Assembly: GCA_910574635.1 (NCBI GenBank)
Contig: CAJTCG010000003.1
Coordinates: 62,001-126,000 of the forward strand
DNA from: Oscillospiraceae bacterium
GTDB taxonomy: Bacteria; Bacillota; Clostridia; Oscillospirales; Oscillospiraceae
Direction of reading: 5' to 3'
Length of the DNA stretch: 64,000 bases
In this document: positions 32,639 through 41,489 of the stretch, piece by piece
Layout of the letters: each line of letters starts with the position of its first letter
Numbering within the stretch: the first letter of the stretch is position 1
Made by a program: the position numbers and the translations under genes
Notes under the pieces: model-generated
Told to the model about the DNA's origin: nothing
The model's database searches: none
What the model saw: the letters and a program-made list of their open reading frames with translations, nothing else

Positions 32639-33424
32639 ATGAATCAATCCTTTTTCATTGCGGCTGTGGGAGCCCACCAGCAGCTTATGCGGCTGGGAGT
32701 CCACGGCAACAACATCGCAAATCTGAACACTTACGGCTTCAGGGCGGAAAAGAGCCGCTTCGCCTCCTTGATGTACGACGATCTAAAGGGCGTCGGGACC
32801 GCCACGGAAGGCGGCTACGAGGGGGAGGACCCCGGCTTCGAGATGCTTCCCTCCGGCGTGGGCGCGGCCCTGTGGACCACGGACACGGATTTCAAGAGCG
32901 GCCCTCTGGAGGAGACCAAGCGGGACCAGGATTACGCCATCGCGGGAGAGGGCTTTTTTGCCATCGCGGATCTGACCACGGGGGAGATTACCCTCACCCG
33001 GAACGGCGCCTTCGTCATCTCCGAGCTGATGCGCTCCACCGGCGAGGTGGACGAAAACGGCCAGGATATTCAAGAGCGAATCTACTACCTCTCCGACAAC
33101 GAGGGGCGCTTCGTCCTCAGTGAGACCGGCAGCATGATCGAAGTGGGAGACGAGCACGAGCCGCAGCCCGTGGGTGTCTTTGACTACATGAACTACGACG
33201 GAATGGAGCATGTGAACGACACCCGCTTCCGGGCCGTTGATAAAAACGGGAGCATCCGCCAGGGCGGGGGCACGGTGATGCGGGGCTTCATCGAGATGTC
33301 CAACGCGGACCTGGCGGAGGAGATGACCAAGGTGATCGAGTCCCAGAGGGCCTATGGCATGGCGCTGAAGATGGTGCAGACCTCCGACGAAGTTGAGACC
33401 ACCATCAACAGCCTGCGCGGCTAA
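32639..33424 (+). CDS. flgG: Flagellar rod protein, FlgG family (FlhP-like)
   Basis: This 261-residue axial protein is related to the one before it but divergent. The N-terminal motif is MRLGVHGNNIANLNTYGFRA, the core is EGFFAIADL, and the C-terminal MTKVIESQRAYGMALKMVQTSDE stretch is present (key block ESQRAYGMALKM). It is likely the distal rod. AAGGAGGAAGCC precedes the ATG. Two consecutive rod genes after the sigma factor match flhO-flhP order. Confidence 0.85.
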   Translation: MNQSFFIAAVGAHQQLMRLGVHGNNIANLNTYGFRAEKSRFASLMYDDLKGVGTATEGGYEGEDPGFEMLPSGVGAALWTTDTDFKSGPLEETKRDQDYAIAGEGFFAIADLTTGEITLTRNGAFVISELMRSTGEVDENGQDIQERIYYLSDNEGRFVLSETGSMIEVGDEHEPQPVGVFDYMNYDGMEHVNDTRFRAVDKNGSIRQGGGTVMRGFIEMSNADLAEEMTKVIESQRAYGMALKMVQTSDEVETTINSLRG

Positions 33425-33438
33425 GAGAGGGGAAGGGC

Positions 33439-34068
33439 ATGACCATTAAAAGCTATGACGAACTCAGCTCCCTGGAGCTGGATACCCTGAAGGAAATCGG
33501 CAGCATCGGCACCGGCAACGCCGCCACCAGCCTGTCGGCCCTCATCGGCAAGCCCGTGCGCATTCAGCAGCCGGAGGTCCGCATCATGGAATACAACGAG
33601 GCCATCGAGTGGATCGGCGGCCCGGAGCCCATCACCGCCGGCGTGCTGGTGGGGATGAGCGGACAGCTCAGCGGCATCATGCTGTCGGTGCAGCAGCTGG
33701 ACTTTGTGAACCTGGTGCTGGAGAGCATGATGGAAAGAACCATCAAGGATTACATGGAGCTGGGTGAAATTGAGCGCTCCGCCTTGACCGAGGTGGGCAA
33801 CATCATGATTTCCACCTTCATCAACGCTCTCAGCGGCCTGGCGGACTTGGACATCAAGCTGACCGTGCCCGCCTTCACCGTGGATATGCAGGGGGCCATC
33901 ATGGCCGTGCCCATGGCGGAGTACGGCGGACAGTCCAATTACATCATGACCATCGGCGGAAACTTTATTTGCAATGGAAAGGAGATTCCCTGCCGTTTGC
34001 TGTTGTCGCCGGATATTCGGTCGCTGAACTTTTTATTAAGGAAGCTGGGCGTGAACAGTGGAGAGTAA
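33439..34068 (+). CDS. cheC: CheY-P phosphatase CheC
   Basis: This 209-residue protein has two pseudo-symmetric phosphatase sites of the form D/S-x3-E-x2-N-x22-P. The second is complete: Ser114 region, Glu118, Asn121 and a Pro 23 residues later. The first has Asp15 and Glu19 and a Pro at 45, but Ser22 in place of the Asn. CheC dephosphorylates CheY-P and is stimulated by CheD, whose gene overlaps its 3' end. Loss of one site may lower activity but should not abolish it. Confidence 0.94.
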   Translation: MTIKSYDELSSLELDTLKEIGSIGTGNAATSLSALIGKPVRIQQPEVRIMEYNEAIEWIGGPEPITAGVLVGMSGQLSGIMLSVQQLDFVNLVLESMMERTIKDYMELGEIERSALTEVGNIMISTFINALSGLADLDIKLTVPAFTVDMQGAIMAVPMAEYGGQSNYIMTIGGNFICNGKEIPCRLLLSPDIRSLNFLLRKLGVNSGE

Positions 34069-34537
34069 GATCACAGTTGGAATCGCGGATATGAAAATGG
34101 CCCAGGGCTCCGGCATGCTGATTACCTACGCCCTGGGGTCCTGCATAGGAATCTGCCTGTATGATCAGCGGATCAAGCTGGCGTCGCTGATTCACATCAT
34201 GCTGCCGCTGAACATGGAGCCGGGCCGGAAGAACACCATGAAGTACGCGGACACCGGCATCCGGGAGACGCTGAAATTGATGGAGTCCAAGGGGGCGTCC
34301 CGTTCCCGCATCACGGCGAAGATCGCCGGGGGGGCCAAGATGTTCGAAATCAGCGGCGGAAACCTGGGAAACATCGGCCAGCGCAACATCGAGAGCGTCC
34401 GTATGCACCTGAAGCGGGAGGGCATCCAGCTTTTGAAGGAGGACGTGGGGGGCTCCGTGGCCCGGACGCTGCTGTTCGACCCCGCCACGGGAATGGCCTG
34501 CGTTCGGAGCTACGGCCGGCCGGAGATGATTTTTTAA
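34058..34537 (+). CDS. cheD: Chemoreceptor deamidase CheD
   Basis: This 159-residue protein has the catalytic Cys29 (ALGSCIGICLYD) and His46 (SLIHIMLPL), and the later conserved region around ITAKIAGGAKMF. CheD deamidates Gln residues of receptors and activates CheC. Start is a GTG at 34058 inside the last codons of cheC (11-base overlap), so the two partners are translationally coupled. An MCP gene lies at 43217-44989. Confidence 0.94.
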   Translation: MESKITVGIADMKMAQGSGMLITYALGSCIGICLYDQRIKLASLIHIMLPLNMEPGRKNTMKYADTGIRETLKLMESKGASRSRITAKIAGGAKMFEISGGNLGNIGQRNIESVRMHLKREGIQLLKEDVGGSVARTLLFDPATGMACVRSYGRPEMIF

Positions 34538-34590
34538 CAAGCTCATTTTTGTATGGCATATAGAGTCAAGCACTGAAAGGAGTGTTCGGA

Positions 34591-35523
34591 ATGTTGTTGG
34601 AAGAGGACAAGCGGGGCATTTTGCTGGAGTCAGGCACGAATGAGATCGAGGTCATGGAATTCACCATCAATGAAAGCCTGTACGGCATCAACGTGGCGAA
34701 GGTCAAGGAGATTTTGGTCTCTCAGCCCGTGAAGCACATGCCCCATGCCCACCCGGCGGTGGAGGGCATTTTCAAGCCCCGGGACAAAGTGATTACCGTG
34801 GTGGATCTGCCCACGTACCTCCTGGGCGAGACTGGGGAGAAAAAGAGCAAGGACCTGTTCATCATCACCAATTTCAACAAGATGAACATCGCCTTTCGGG
34901 TCCACACGGTGGTGGGCATCAGCCGCATCTCCTGGAAAAGCATCCAGAAGCCGGACAAAACCGTGGCCGGAGGAAACGAGGGCATCGCCACCGGCATCGC
35001 CCAGTGCGGCGACGATCTGGTGACCATCCTGGACTTTGAGAAAATCGTGGCGGAAATCGCCCCGGAGACCACCATCCAGATGTCCGAGATCGACCAGCTG
35101 GGCGAGCGGAAGCGGAGCGACGCCGTCATCCTGGTGGCGGAGGACTCCGTGCTCCTCAGCAAGATGATCGAAGAGGCCCTGCACAAGTCCGGCTACGGGA
35201 ATACCCGGATGTTCCCGGACGGCAGCAAGCTGTGGGAGTACCTCAACAGCCTCCGGGGCCACGACAACTTTGACGACGAGGTGGCGCTGATTATCACCGA
35301 CATCGAAATGCCCCAGATGGACGGTCACCGGCTGACGAAGCTGGTGAAGGACGACAAGGACTTCAAGCACCTGCCGCTGATCATTTTCTCCTCCCTGATT
35401 ACGGAGGAGATGCGCCGCAAGGGCAAGGAGCTGGGCGCGGACGAGCAGATGAGCAAGCCGGAGATCGGCCATCTGGTCCGGGTCATCGACCATCTGCTGG
35501 AAGAAGCCGGGCGGCGAGAATAA
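34591..35523 (+). CDS. cheV: Chemotaxis coupling protein CheV
   Basis: This 310-residue protein joins a CheW domain (about residues 18-155) to a receiver domain (about 180-300) with phospho-Asp in LIITDIEMPQMDG and Lys in EQMSKPE. It couples receptors to CheA and takes part in adaptation. No separate cheW is visible in the window, so CheV may do that job or cheW lies elsewhere. I start at the ATG at 34591 after AAAGGAG, rather than the GTG/ATG nine bases before. Confidence 0.95.
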   Translation: MLLEEDKRGILLESGTNEIEVMEFTINESLYGINVAKVKEILVSQPVKHMPHAHPAVEGIFKPRDKVITVVDLPTYLLGETGEKKSKDLFIITNFNKMNIAFRVHTVVGISRISWKSIQKPDKTVAGGNEGIATGIAQCGDDLVTILDFEKIVAEIAPETTIQMSEIDQLGERKRSDAVILVAEDSVLLSKMIEEALHKSGYGNTRMFPDGSKLWEYLNSLRGHDNFDDEVALIITDIEMPQMDGHRLTKLVKDDKDFKHLPLIIFSSLITEEMRRKGKELGADEQMSKPEIGHLVRVIDHLLEEAGRRE

Positions 35524-35538
35524 TCGCGGAGGGATATC

Positions 35539-36828
35539 ATGAGCAGTAAATACATCGTAAGGCAGCCGATCAAGGATCCCCAGGGGAAGATATTGGGGTA
35601 TGAGATTCTGTACCATGGGGAGAATCAGGCTTTCACCGTAGAGACCCCCCAGGCCAAGGAATTCGCCTCCGCCGACACGATCTACAGCTTCCTCACTCAG
35701 AACAGTACGACGACGCTGCGGGGGTCCCTGAACTTCATGACCTTCACGACGACGCTGCTGATGAAAAAGACGCCCCGCCTTTTCGAGAAGACGGAGCTCG
35801 TCATCCAGATTAACGACAGTGTCATCATCCACCCGCTGTCCATGCACTTCGTCAACCAATACGCGAAAGAGGGCTATAAGGTGGCGGTGAACGAATTCCA
35901 GTTCGCCCCCCGGTACCTGGCCCTGCTGGACAGCATTGATTACATCAAAGTCAACATCCAGACCACGCCGGAGCTGGCCATGCACAACATTGTGGAAGTG
36001 GCCCACAGCATGCAGAAAAAATGCATCATCACCAATGTGGACACGGAAGAGCAGTACCAAAAGGCGCTGCTGATGAAGGCCGACGGCCTGGAGGGCACCT
36101 ATGTTGCCGAGCAGATGACCACCCGGGTCCACTCCAGCGCCTATCTCCAGTCCAGCTTCTTCCGCCTGATGGTGGCCATCACCCGGGATGAGCCGGACGT
36201 GGACGAGATTGAGCAGCTGATCTCCATGGACGCCAGCCTGACGTACAACCTGCTGAAGGTGGCCAACTCCGCCTATTTCGCCCTGCGGAACCGGGCCACG
36301 ACGGTGCACCAGGCCATCATGACCCTGGGGCTTGGGCAGCTGAAGCAGTGGATTTACCTCCTCAGCGCCAGCGTCAGCACCGAGTCCGCCGAGGCGGGGA
36401 CGGAGGAATTCCTGAAGCGCTCCTTCATGCGGGCCTCCTTCTGCAAGGAGCTGATGAAGTACGCCAAAAATATGCCCATCACCCCGGCGGAGGCCTATCT
36501 GATGGGCATGTTCTCCACGCTGAACCACCTGGTGGACGCGCCTCTGGAGGAAATTCTGGAAGAGCTTCCGGTTTCGGACATGGTGCGAAACGCGCTGGTA
36601 AAGAAGGAAGGCCGCTGCGGCAAGCTCTATGAGCTGCTGCTGAGTTACGAGGCGGCCAACTGGAACGCCATCACCGCCCTGGCGGAGGAGCTGGGCATCC
36701 CCAACCAGATTCTGACCAATGTATACTTCACCTGCATGGAAAATGTCAACGTCCTGTGGGAGCAGCTGAGCAGTACCGCCGCCGGCCTGGAGCCGGAGGC
36801 CGGCACCGCGCCCGAGGACGGCGAGTGA
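35539..36828 (+). CDS. Degenerate EAL plus HDOD domain signalling protein
   Basis: This 429-residue protein has an N-terminal EAL-type fold (about 1-195) and an HDOD domain (about 205-400), as in YuxH/CdgJ-type proteins. The EAL catalytic motifs are altered: the ExL block is YEILYHG, the acidic LEITE-like motif reads IQINDS, the DDFG motif reads VNEFQF, and the KID motif reads IKVN. Phosphodiesterase activity is therefore unlikely; it may bind c-di-GMP or act by protein contact. It is the last gene of the flagellar operon, 15 bp after cheV. The C-terminus is an Ala/Pro/Glu-rich tail. Confidence 0.9.
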   Translation: MSSKYIVRQPIKDPQGKILGYEILYHGENQAFTVETPQAKEFASADTIYSFLTQNSTTTLRGSLNFMTFTTTLLMKKTPRLFEKTELVIQINDSVIIHPLSMHFVNQYAKEGYKVAVNEFQFAPRYLALLDSIDYIKVNIQTTPELAMHNIVEVAHSMQKKCIITNVDTEEQYQKALLMKADGLEGTYVAEQMTTRVHSSAYLQSSFFRLMVAITRDEPDVDEIEQLISMDASLTYNLLKVANSAYFALRNRATTVHQAIMTLGLGQLKQWIYLLSASVSTESAEAGTEEFLKRSFMRASFCKELMKYAKNMPITPAEAYLMGMFSTLNHLVDAPLEEILEELPVSDMVRNALVKKEGRCGKLYELLLSYEAANWNAITALAEELGIPNQILTNVYFTCMENVNVLWEQLSSTAAGLEPEAGTAPEDGE

Positions 36829-36860
36829 GCCGGGGAAGGAGCAGGATAGGGAACTTGAAC

Positions 36861-36889
36861 AGCCCGGCGAACCGTGATTTCGCCGGGCT
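36861..36889 (+). terminator. Probable terminator of the flagellar operon
   Basis: A perfect 11-bp stem (36861-36871 with 36879-36889) with a 7-nt loop follows the EAL-HDOD gene by 33 bp. Only ATTT follows, so the T run is weak, but no further plus-strand gene is close by. Confidence 0.5.
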
Positions 36890-36953
36890 GAACAAATTTC
36901 AGGAATGCCGCGAAGGCCTTGAACATTCGGCGGGCGCATGGAAACGCGCGGCC

Positions 36954-36986
36954 CCAAAAAAGGAGGCCCCGTTTCGGGGCCTCCTT
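36954..36986 (-). terminator. Terminator of the ParA-ComFB operon
   Basis: Read leftward, a perfect 12-bp stem (36975-36986 with 36960-36971) is followed by a run of T residues at 36961-36955 on the minus strand. It lies just downstream of the ComFB gene. Confidence 0.85.
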
Positions 36987-37017
36987 CGTAAGCAGAACGG
37001 GCGTTCCCCCTGGGGAC

Positions 37018-37704
37018 TTAATTCTCCGGCCGGGAGTGATGGGGCGTGAGCATGACTTTCTTGCAGGCCTGAATGAGCTGGGAGGTCACGTCGCTGGAGA
37101 ACCGGCTCTCGTAGACGGTAAGGCGGGGAACCCGCTCGTTCTGGCTCAAGACCACGTATTTAGGCGGCAGATGGTTCAGGGCGTAGGCCCGCACATCCAC
37201 CCGGCACTTGTCGCAGCAGCAGATGCCGAACATTTTCATGTACTCATCCGCTTTTTCCTCCACCAGAATCTGCATGACGTTGATATAGGAGGGCTGCTCC
37301 TCCTGGTCCTGTTGTTCCTCCTGTAAGGGTTCCTGGGAAACATCCTCCCGGACCGGCGCGGCGGGCGCTTCCTGTGCCGGGGCCGCCTGGGGCGCGGATT
37401 CGCTCTGCGGAGCTGCCTGGGATGCGGGAGCCGTGGGGGCGGCCTTGGGGGCTGTTTCCAGCTCGGCTTCCAGGGCGTCCTTGATTTGGGAGGAGACGGC
37501 GGCGTCGGCGGTGATGGAGGAAATGATGGGAGCCACCGGCGCGGCATGGGCGGGCTCCGCCTCCGGGGCCGCCTGGGGCGCGGGCTCTGCCTGGGGCGCC
37601 GCGGGCTCCGCCTTGGGTTCCGCCGGGGGCTCGGGCGCGCTGCCCCGGTTCTTGCTGAGCAGGTTCATTACATGGGCGGTTTTGCTGCTGTTGTTGGATG
37701 CCAT
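37018..37704 (-). CDS. ComFB-domain protein with Ala/Pro-rich N-terminus
   Basis: The 228-residue protein has a long Ala/Pro/Glu-rich, probably disordered region (about 1-135) and a C-terminal domain (about 138-220) resembling the late-competence ComFB family: INVMQILVEEKADEYM, then Cys162-Cys163-Cys164 and Cys167 before a VDVRAYALNHLPPKYVV stretch. The Cys cluster suggests metal binding. Recent work describes ComFB-type proteins as cyclic-di-nucleotide receptors in some bacteria; whether this one binds c-di-GMP is untested. It follows the ParA gene by 36 bp on the same strand and is set among flagellar genes. Confidence 0.8.
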   Translation of the reverse strand: MASNNSSKTAHVMNLLSKNRGSAPEPPAEPKAEPAAPQAEPAPQAAPEAEPAHAAPVAPIISSITADAAVSSQIKDALEAELETAPKAAPTAPASQAAPQSESAPQAAPAQEAPAAPVREDVSQEPLQEEQQDQEEQPSYINVMQILVEEKADEYMKMFGICCCDKCRVDVRAYALNHLPPKYVVLSQNERVPRLTVYESRFSSDVTSQLIQACKKVMLTPHHSRPEN

Positions 37705-37739
37705 AACGAAAACTCCTTTACATCAGAAAAATCAAAAGC

Positions 37740-38537
37740 TTAGAACCACTTGGAACGGGGGGCCGGACGGGGGGCCGGGAAGTCCGGGCCCGCCACGGCG
37801 TCCACAATTCTGCGCAGATCGGCGGAGGCTTTCGAGCCGGGCTGGTAGGTCAGAACGCTCTGCCCATGGGCGGGGGCCATGGCCACGCTGACGCTCCGGC
37901 GGACCTTGGTGTGGAACACCTGGCTGTCCAGCTGCTCCGCCACGGATTCCGCCAGATCCAGAATCTCACGGGAGAGGGTCAGGCGGCGGTCGTACTTATT
38001 CAAAAGGATGCCCAGAACCTTCAGGTTCGGGTTGAAGGACTTGCGGACGGTGTCGATGGTATCCTGAATCTGGGAGACGCCCACAAGGCTCAAGACCTCC
38101 GCCTCCATGGGGACGATGAGCCCGGTGGAGGCCACGTAGGCGTTGATGGTCAGGATGTTCAGGGCCGGCGGGGTGTCGATGATGATGAAATCGTAGTTGG
38201 GCTTTACCACGTCCAGCTGCTGGGAGAGCATGAATTCCCGCCGGGGGGCCGTGAACTCCACCTCGGCGGTGGAGAGCATGATGTCCGAGGCGAGGATGTC
38301 GCCGTATTCCGTGTGGGAAATGGCCCGCTCAATGGGACAGGCGCCGGTGAGCACGTCGTAGACGGTTTTGCACTCGCCGATGTCCAGGCCCAGGGTGAAG
38401 CCCAGGTTGCCCTGGGGGTCCAGATCGACGCCCAGGACCCGCGCGCCCCGCTGCTTCAGGCCGCAGACCAGCGCGGAAACGGTGGTGGTTTTGCCCACGC
38501 CGCCCTTTTGATTCGTGACAGTGATGACCTGTGTCAA
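37740..38537 (-). CDS. ParA/Soj-type ATPase
   Basis: The 265-residue ATPase begins with a deviant Walker A (KGGVGKTT, residues 11-18), a VDLDPQGN switch and a DTPPALN Walker B region, as in ParA/Soj. Such ATPases position chromosomes, chemoreceptor arrays or flagella. It lacks the N-terminal extension and hydrophobic tail pattern that I would use to call FlhG/MinD, so a flagellar positioning role is inference. Start is TTG at 38537 after AAGGAGG. It is first in a two-gene operon with the ComFB protein; no ParB partner is visible. Confidence 0.9.
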   Translation of the reverse strand: MTQVITVTNQKGGVGKTTTVSALVCGLKQRGARVLGVDLDPQGNLGFTLGLDIGECKTVYDVLTGACPIERAISHTEYGDILASDIMLSTAEVEFTAPRREFMLSQQLDVVKPNYDFIIIDTPPALNILTINAYVASTGLIVPMEAEVLSLVGVSQIQDTIDTVRKSFNPNLKVLGILLNKYDRRLTLSREILDLAESVAEQLDSQVFHTKVRRSVSVAMAPAHGQSVLTYQPGSKASADLRRIVDAVAGPDFPAPRPAPRSKWF

Positions 38538-38702
38538 AGGATTTTCCTCCTTACTGTAAAAACTAAACGGGGACCTCTTATTTTTATTATACTATATGTC
38601 GATAAAAAAACATAGAGGAATATCAAAAAAATTCTAACTTCGATAGACCCCGCCCCGAAAGGGCCGGGGCGACACCAGAATTCCTGAAAGGGGTTGTATG
38701 AT
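38538..38702. promoter_or_regulatory. Divergent promoter region between parA-like gene and fliD
   Basis: This AT-rich 165-bp region has a perfect TATAAT on the minus strand (38586-38591), but no good -35 at the right distance. On the plus strand a TCGATAG element (38640-38646) resembles the sigma-28 -10 core CGATA, but a matching TAAA at 15-nt spacing is not present. Both assignments are weak. Confidence 0.35.
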
Positions 38703-41462
38703 ATGGCAGTCAGCGGCGTAAGCAGTTCCAGAAGTATCTATGGAAATCGAAATGTGATTACGGGCCTTGCCAGCGGCATGGACACGGAGAGCATGATCGA
38801 AAACGCAATCTCCGCGTACAAAAACAAAATCTCCGCACTAAGCCAGAAACGAACCAAGACCGAGTGGAAGCAGGACGCCTACAGGAGCATGATCAGCAAG
38901 ATGTCCTCCTTCCTCTCAAAGTACACCTCCTACCGGTCCGCCAACAACCTGATGTCCACCAGCTTCTTCGACCAGGCGGTGAAGACGGTCTCCAAGGGCG
39001 CCAACAAGGACCTGGTGTCCGCCGTGGGCCGGGCCAGCAGCGATATCCGCATCGACCGGGTGCGCCAGCTGGCCACCGCCGCCACCTACAAGCTCAGCGG
39101 CACCGCGCTGGACGGCACCACCGCCGCCTTCGGGCAGGATAAGGTCAGCGCCTCCGCCAGCGGCACGCTGGACCTGGATAAGGAAATTGACATCAGCAAG
39201 CTGAACGGCTCGTTGACCCTGGCCTACGGCGGCGCCAACGCCCAGAGCTATCTGACCGTCAATTTCGACGAAACCAAGACCTACGCTAACGCGGATGAAC
39301 TGGTGGCGGAGATCAACAAGCAGCTGGAGGGCCAGAGCGTCTCCATCGGAACCAAAACCTACACCGGCAAAGAGCTGCTGGACAATGTGGTCAAGGCCGA
39401 GGTGGGCGCGGACGGCAAAATCACCTTCGCGGACCCGAAGAAAAACGGCGTCTATGTCAGCGGCGCCACCGGAAGCGTGCAGGAGCAGCTCCTGGGAGGG
39501 AGTGAGCCCAGCACCGAGGCGGGCAAGCAGATCAAGTCCCTGACCCTCGCCGACGGTGCCCTGGACACGGAAAAGATGAGCACGCTGGAGTACCTGTCCA
39601 CCCGGGGTGCCAGCATGGAAATCACCCTGGACGGCAAGACCAAGACCGTCAAGCTGCCGGGAGAGGACGCGGTCAAGGGCCTGACCGGCGCGGACCGGGA
39701 CGCGGCCTATGTCAAGGCGTTCCAAAAGAGCATTGACGACGCCTTCGGCAAGGGAAAACTGACCGTCAGCGACGCGAACGGAGACGGTAATGGCATCCAG
39801 TTCCAGTTCGACGCGCCGAAAGGATCTACCTTCGCCATTGGCTCCACCAAGGGCGAGATTTTGGGCTTTGGCGAAAGCGACCGGGTGACCAGCTACCTCA
39901 ACACCGGGAAGACCCTGGGCGAGCTGATGAAGGGCAAGGACTTCTCCACCTTTGAGAAGGCTTATGTCCTGGATTCCAAGGGGAACAAAACCAATAAGCT
40001 GGCGACGGACGCCAACGGCAAACAGCTCTACTCTTTTAAAGTCAACGGCAAGGAAGTCGGCCAGTTCAACGAAGACACGGCCCTGAGCACGGTCTTCAAC
40101 GCCATGAACAGCAACAGCGACTCCGAGGTTAAGGTAGGCTACTCCAAACTGACCAACGAGCTGACCTTCACCGCTAAGGACACCGGAGCGGCCAGCAAAA
40201 TCGACTTCGGAGACGACAAATCCATGGCGGCGGCCCTGTTCGGCAAGGTTGACACCAGCGCCGCGGGCTACAGCGCGGGCCAGGACGCCATCTTTGAGGC
40301 CAGCATCAACGGCACCTCCCTGGGAGAGATTACCCGGAGCTCCAACGAGGTGGAAATGGACGGCATGACCATCAGCCTCAAGGGGACCTTCGGCTATCAG
40401 ACGGACGAAGACGGAAACATCCAGTATGAGTCCGAGCAGGCGAAGGACAAAGATGGAAGACTGCTCTTCAGCTTCCAGGGAGTAGAGAAGGCCGCCTCTG
40501 AAAATGGGGGCAAGCTGGAATTCACGGACGAAAAGAGCGGGAAAACCGTCTATGGCACCATTGACGCGGACGGAAAGCTGACCTTTACAAACCAGGCCGG
40601 GGCTCAGGTCTATGCCCGTGTGGACGCCCAGAACCGCCTCCGGTTTGACGCGGACGCGTCCCAGGCCGTGGAAGGCAGCGCGGTCATGAACAAAACGGCC
40701 ATCAAGGATACCAAGGCGGAAGGCGTCACCTTTGAGACCAGCTCCGACGCGGACAAAATCGTGGACGTGGTCAAGCAGATGGTGGAAGACTACAACGCCA
40801 TGGCGAAAGAGATCAAGGACGCCTATTCCACCCTCCCCGCCCAGCGGTCCAACGGCGCCTATTATGAGCCTCTGACCTCCGAAGACGAGGAGGAGATGAG
40901 CGAGAGCGCCGTCAAGAACTGGACGGAGAAGGCCAAGCAGGGCATCCTCTTCGGAGACCGGGACCTGGCGTCCCTCTATCAGCGCCTGACCTCCGCCGTC
41001 TCCATGACCGGCGAGCACGGCGCGGCCCTGCGGGAGGCGGGCATCACCGTAAACTACTCCAACGGCCTGACTACCCTGGAGTTCAACGAGGATAAATTCC
41101 GCGCCGCCCTGAACAACGACCCCGATAAGGTCCGGGACGCCTTCACCTCCAGCGTGGAGTCCGGCGCCAAGAGCAACGGACTGATGCAGGCCCTGAAGCA
41201 GCCCCTGGATATCTACGGCAAGACCGAGGGCGGCAAGGGCGTGCTGGTGGAAAAGGCGGGTTCTCCCCTGGCGCCCAGCACCATGTACAACAACACCATT
41301 CAAAAAGAGCTCAACAACATCGACTCGCAAATTGAGCGCTGGCAGGACAAGATGGAGGACCAGATTGACCACTACACCAGCCAGTTCTCCCGCTTGGAGC
41401 AGCTCATCCAGCAGATGAACTCCCAGAGCTCCTACTTCTCCCAGCTGATGGCGGGCGGCTGA
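38703..41462 (+). CDS. fliD: Flagellar filament cap protein FliD
   Basis: The 919-residue axial protein has FliD signatures: the N-terminal ITGLASGMDTESMIENAI block, the long coiled-coil N-terminal arm, and a C-terminal domain ending in a helical region with NSQSSYFSQLM. It is much longer than many FliD proteins (roughly 450-700 residues); the extra length is in the variable, surface-exposed middle (about 150-700) with repeated short beta-rich, Lys/Thr/Gly-rich units. It caps the growing filament. The ATG at 38703 has AAAGGGG at 9 nt, better than the TTG 9 bases earlier. fliS follows. Confidence 0.94.
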   Translation: MAVSGVSSSRSIYGNRNVITGLASGMDTESMIENAISAYKNKISALSQKRTKTEWKQDAYRSMISKMSSFLSKYTSYRSANNLMSTSFFDQAVKTVSKGANKDLVSAVGRASSDIRIDRVRQLATAATYKLSGTALDGTTAAFGQDKVSASASGTLDLDKEIDISKLNGSLTLAYGGANAQSYLTVNFDETKTYANADELVAEINKQLEGQSVSIGTKTYTGKELLDNVVKAEVGADGKITFADPKKNGVYVSGATGSVQEQLLGGSEPSTEAGKQIKSLTLADGALDTEKMSTLEYLSTRGASMEITLDGKTKTVKLPGEDAVKGLTGADRDAAYVKAFQKSIDDAFGKGKLTVSDANGDGNGIQFQFDAPKGSTFAIGSTKGEILGFGESDRVTSYLNTGKTLGELMKGKDFSTFEKAYVLDSKGNKTNKLATDANGKQLYSFKVNGKEVGQFNEDTALSTVFNAMNSNSDSEVKVGYSKLTNELTFTAKDTGAASKIDFGDDKSMAAALFGKVDTSAAGYSAGQDAIFEASINGTSLGEITRSSNEVEMDGMTISLKGTFGYQTDEDGNIQYESEQAKDKDGRLLFSFQGVEKAASENGGKLEFTDEKSGKTVYGTIDADGKLTFTNQAGAQVYARVDAQNRLRFDADASQAVEGSAVMNKTAIKDTKAEGVTFETSSDADKIVDVVKQMVEDYNAMAKEIKDAYSTLPAQRSNGAYYEPLTSEDEEEMSESAVKNWTEKAKQGILFGDRDLASLYQRLTSAVSMTGEHGAALREAGITVNYSNGLTTLEFNEDKFRAALNNDPDKVRDAFTSSVESGAKSNGLMQALKQPLDIYGKTEGGKGVLVEKAGSPLAPSTMYNNTIQKELNNIDSQIERWQDKMEDQIDHYTSQFSRLEQLIQQMNSQSSYFSQLMAGG

Positions 41463-41489
41463 TTTTAAAAAGGCGGTGATCCACAAACA

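Noticed and set aside
37740..38537. FlhG (flagellar number regulator)
   Set aside because: The sequence reads as ParA/Soj, lacks FlhG-typical ends, and is not beside flhF; kept as ParA-type.
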